Below are positions 62,977 to 64,000 of a DNA stretch of 64,000 nucleotides, piece after piece. The notes beneath the pieces were generated by a model, which made no database searches, was not told the DNA's origin, and saw only the letters and a list, made by a program, of their open reading frames with translations. The stretch lies in the NCBI GenBank assembly GCA_016795205.1, contig JAEUHZ010000011.1, positions 1 to 64,000 on the forward strand, written 5' to 3'. This stretch comes from Planctomycetota bacterium. GTDB taxonomy: Bacteria; Planctomycetota; UBA1135; GCA-002686595. A program made the position numbers and the translations under genes. Every line of letters starts with the position of its first letter. The first letter of the stretch is position 1.

Positions 62977-63564
62977 ATGACGACCCCCATCCGCATCCTG
63001 GCTTTCGCCGGGAGCCTGCGCCGCGACTCCTGGAACAAGAAGCTCGTGCGCGTCGCCGCGCAGGGCGCGCGCGACGCCGGCGCCGAGGTCAGCGAGCTCG
63101 ACCTGAAGGAGCTCGACTTGCCGCTCTACGACGGTGACCTGGAGCGCGCCAGCGGTCTGCCGGCCGGCGCGCAGCGCTTCAAGCAGCTCCTGCGCGCGCA
63201 CCACGGGTTCCTGGTGGCGAGCCCCGAGTACAACTCCTCGATCTCGGGCGTGCTCAAGAACGCGATCGACTGGGCCACGCGGGCCGAGCCGGGCGAGCCG
63301 GCGCTGGCGGCCTTCGACGGCAAGGTGGCGGGACTGCTCTCGGCCTCGCCGGGTCCCTTCGGTGGCGTGCGCGGGCTGCTCACGGTGCGCGCGATCCTGT
63401 CCGGGATCCGCGTGATCGTGGCGCCCGACCAGACCTTGGTCCCCAAGGCCCACGAGGCCTTCGACGCGGAGGGCCGTCTGACCGACGCGCGCCACGCGGA
63501 GTCCGCGCAGCGCGTCGGCGCGCGGGTCGTCGACCTGGCTCGCGCGCTGTCCGCCGCGCGCTGA
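62977..63564 (+). CDS. NAD(P)H-dependent FMN reductase
   Basis: A 195-residue flavoprotein. GSLRRDSWNKKL binds the FMN phosphate and SPEYNSSISGVLKNAIDW is the second family signature, as in chromate/azo reductase-like FMN reductases. It reduces quinones, flavin or metals with NAD(P)H. Start ATG 62977. Likely co-transcribed with the Rieske gene. Confidence 0.9.
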   Translation: MTTPIRILAFAGSLRRDSWNKKLVRVAAQGARDAGAEVSELDLKELDLPLYDGDLERASGLPAGAQRFKQLLRAHHGFLVASPEYNSSISGVLKNAIDWATRAEPGEPALAAFDGKVAGLLSASPGPFGGVRGLLTVRAILSGIRVIVAPDQTLVPKAHEAFDAEGRLTDARHAESAQRVGARVVDLARALSAAR

Positions 63565-63733
63565 CCGGGGCCGGCGGGGCCTTCGCGACCCGCGTCCGTG
63601 CGCGGCCCCGCTGGGTGGGTGCGCGCGGAAGCGTTTTCCGGGCGGCGACCGCCGCGTGCTGGGGGGCGCCCGGGTCCGCCGGGCCGTCTTCGGATCGGCG
63701 TGAGCGTGCGTCGATGGTGCCGAGCGAGCCGCC

Positions 63734-64000
63734 ATGCTCCCGCCCTACGTCCATCCACCGCGTGCCGTGCGAGCGCGCCGGTCGGGCTTCTCGCTGGTCG
63801 AGATCGTCCTGGTGCTCGCCATCCTGAGCGTGGCGTCGGCCATGTACGCGCAGACCGTGGCCTCGTCGCGACGCCTCGACCCCATCGCGCAGGAGACCGC
63901 GATCGCCGCGGAAGCCGCGCGCATCGCCTTGGAGCGCCTGCGGGCCGTGCCGCCCGAGCGCCTGCTCGCGACGTTCGACGACGATCCCGGGAACGATCCC
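63734..64000 (+). CDS. Prepilin-like protein, N-terminal part (partial)
   Basis: The first 89 residues of a gene cut by the window edge. After a short basic leader comes SGFSLVEIVLVLAIL, the type IV pilin/pseudopilin N-methylation motif, in which a prepilin peptidase would cut between G and F and methylate Phe. The following stretch is helical. It may belong to a type II secretion or type IV pilus operon continuing outside the window. Confidence 0.85.
   Translation, partial: MLPPYVHPPRAVRARRSGFSLVEIVLVLAILSVASAMYAQTVASSRRLDPIAQETAIAAEAARIALERLRAVPPERLLATFDDDPGNDP

Noticed and set aside
1-64000. CRISPR array or rRNA genes
   Set aside because: No regularly spaced direct repeats of 23-47 bases and no rRNA-like conserved stretches were seen.

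Overview
The window looks like a chromosome piece from a high-GC planctomycete carrying a large integrated defence island at its left side. The planctomycete call is inference. It rests on a PVC-type cytochrome dehydrogenase fused to DUF1080, a second DUF1080 protein, a sulfatase next to a formylglycine-generating enzyme, an ECF sigma factor overlapping a receptor-like Ser/Thr kinase with tetratricopeptides, and many small exported lipoproteins and beta-barrel proteins.

Positions 1-25065 are accessory DNA whose left end lies outside the window. A tight operon (214-12517) encodes an SNF2-type helicase with a C-terminal DUF3883 domain, an OLD-family ATPase/TOPRIM nuclease, a DUF1156 DNA methyltransferase, a DUF499 P-loop ATPase, and a protein I read as an HhH-GPD DNA-glycosylase-like enzyme with a four-cysteine cluster. 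The helicase, methyltransferase and DUF499 ATPase form a recurrent anti-phage association; the nuclease and the glycosylase-like protein are less expected. A 12.8-17.3 kb segment holds two lipoproteins (one with a gluzincin HExxH site), a 71-residue Asn-rich protein and a helix-turn-helix/TPR protein. It is bracketed by two copies of a structured repeat of about 155 bp. Next come a minimal tyrosine recombinase, a SPARTA pair (TIR-APAZ plus short Argonaute), an ApeA-like HEPN protein, a small basic protein and a large serine recombinase. The recombinase stop codon overlaps the start codon of mntP, so the island boundary is there or just upstream.

From 25066 on, the DNA is ordinary chromosome. 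25-30 kb: manganese exporter MntP, then leftward genes for lipoproteins, a TPR-like exported protein, a Cys-rich lipoprotein and a beta-barrel protein. 30-36.6 kb: a patatin/Omp85 fusion that lacks its catalytic residues, an arylsulfatase and an exported formylglycine-generating enzyme, and an alkaline-phosphatase-superfamily protein. 36.6-40.4 kb: a Na+/H+ antiporter, MscL, a DUF2959 lipoprotein and a DUF481 outer-membrane protein. 40.6-49.2 kb: the PVC dehydrogenase, the kinase/sigma pair and an NHL-DUF1080 protein. 49.3-53 kb: an S1 RNA-binding protein, a stand-alone B12-binding protein with a photoreceptor-type Wx9EH motif, and ClpS translationally coupled to a D-amino-acid-oxidase-like enzyme. 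53-57 kb: a TRAP transporter (TatT, DctP, fused DctQM). 57-64 kb: a saccharopine-dehydrogenase-like enzyme, a large secreted metalloprotease, a second phosphatase-superfamily enzyme, a Rieske protein, an FMN reductase and the start of a pilin-like gene.

There is no rRNA, no recognisable tRNA and no CRISPR array. All assignments come from reading motifs by eye; no database search was run.
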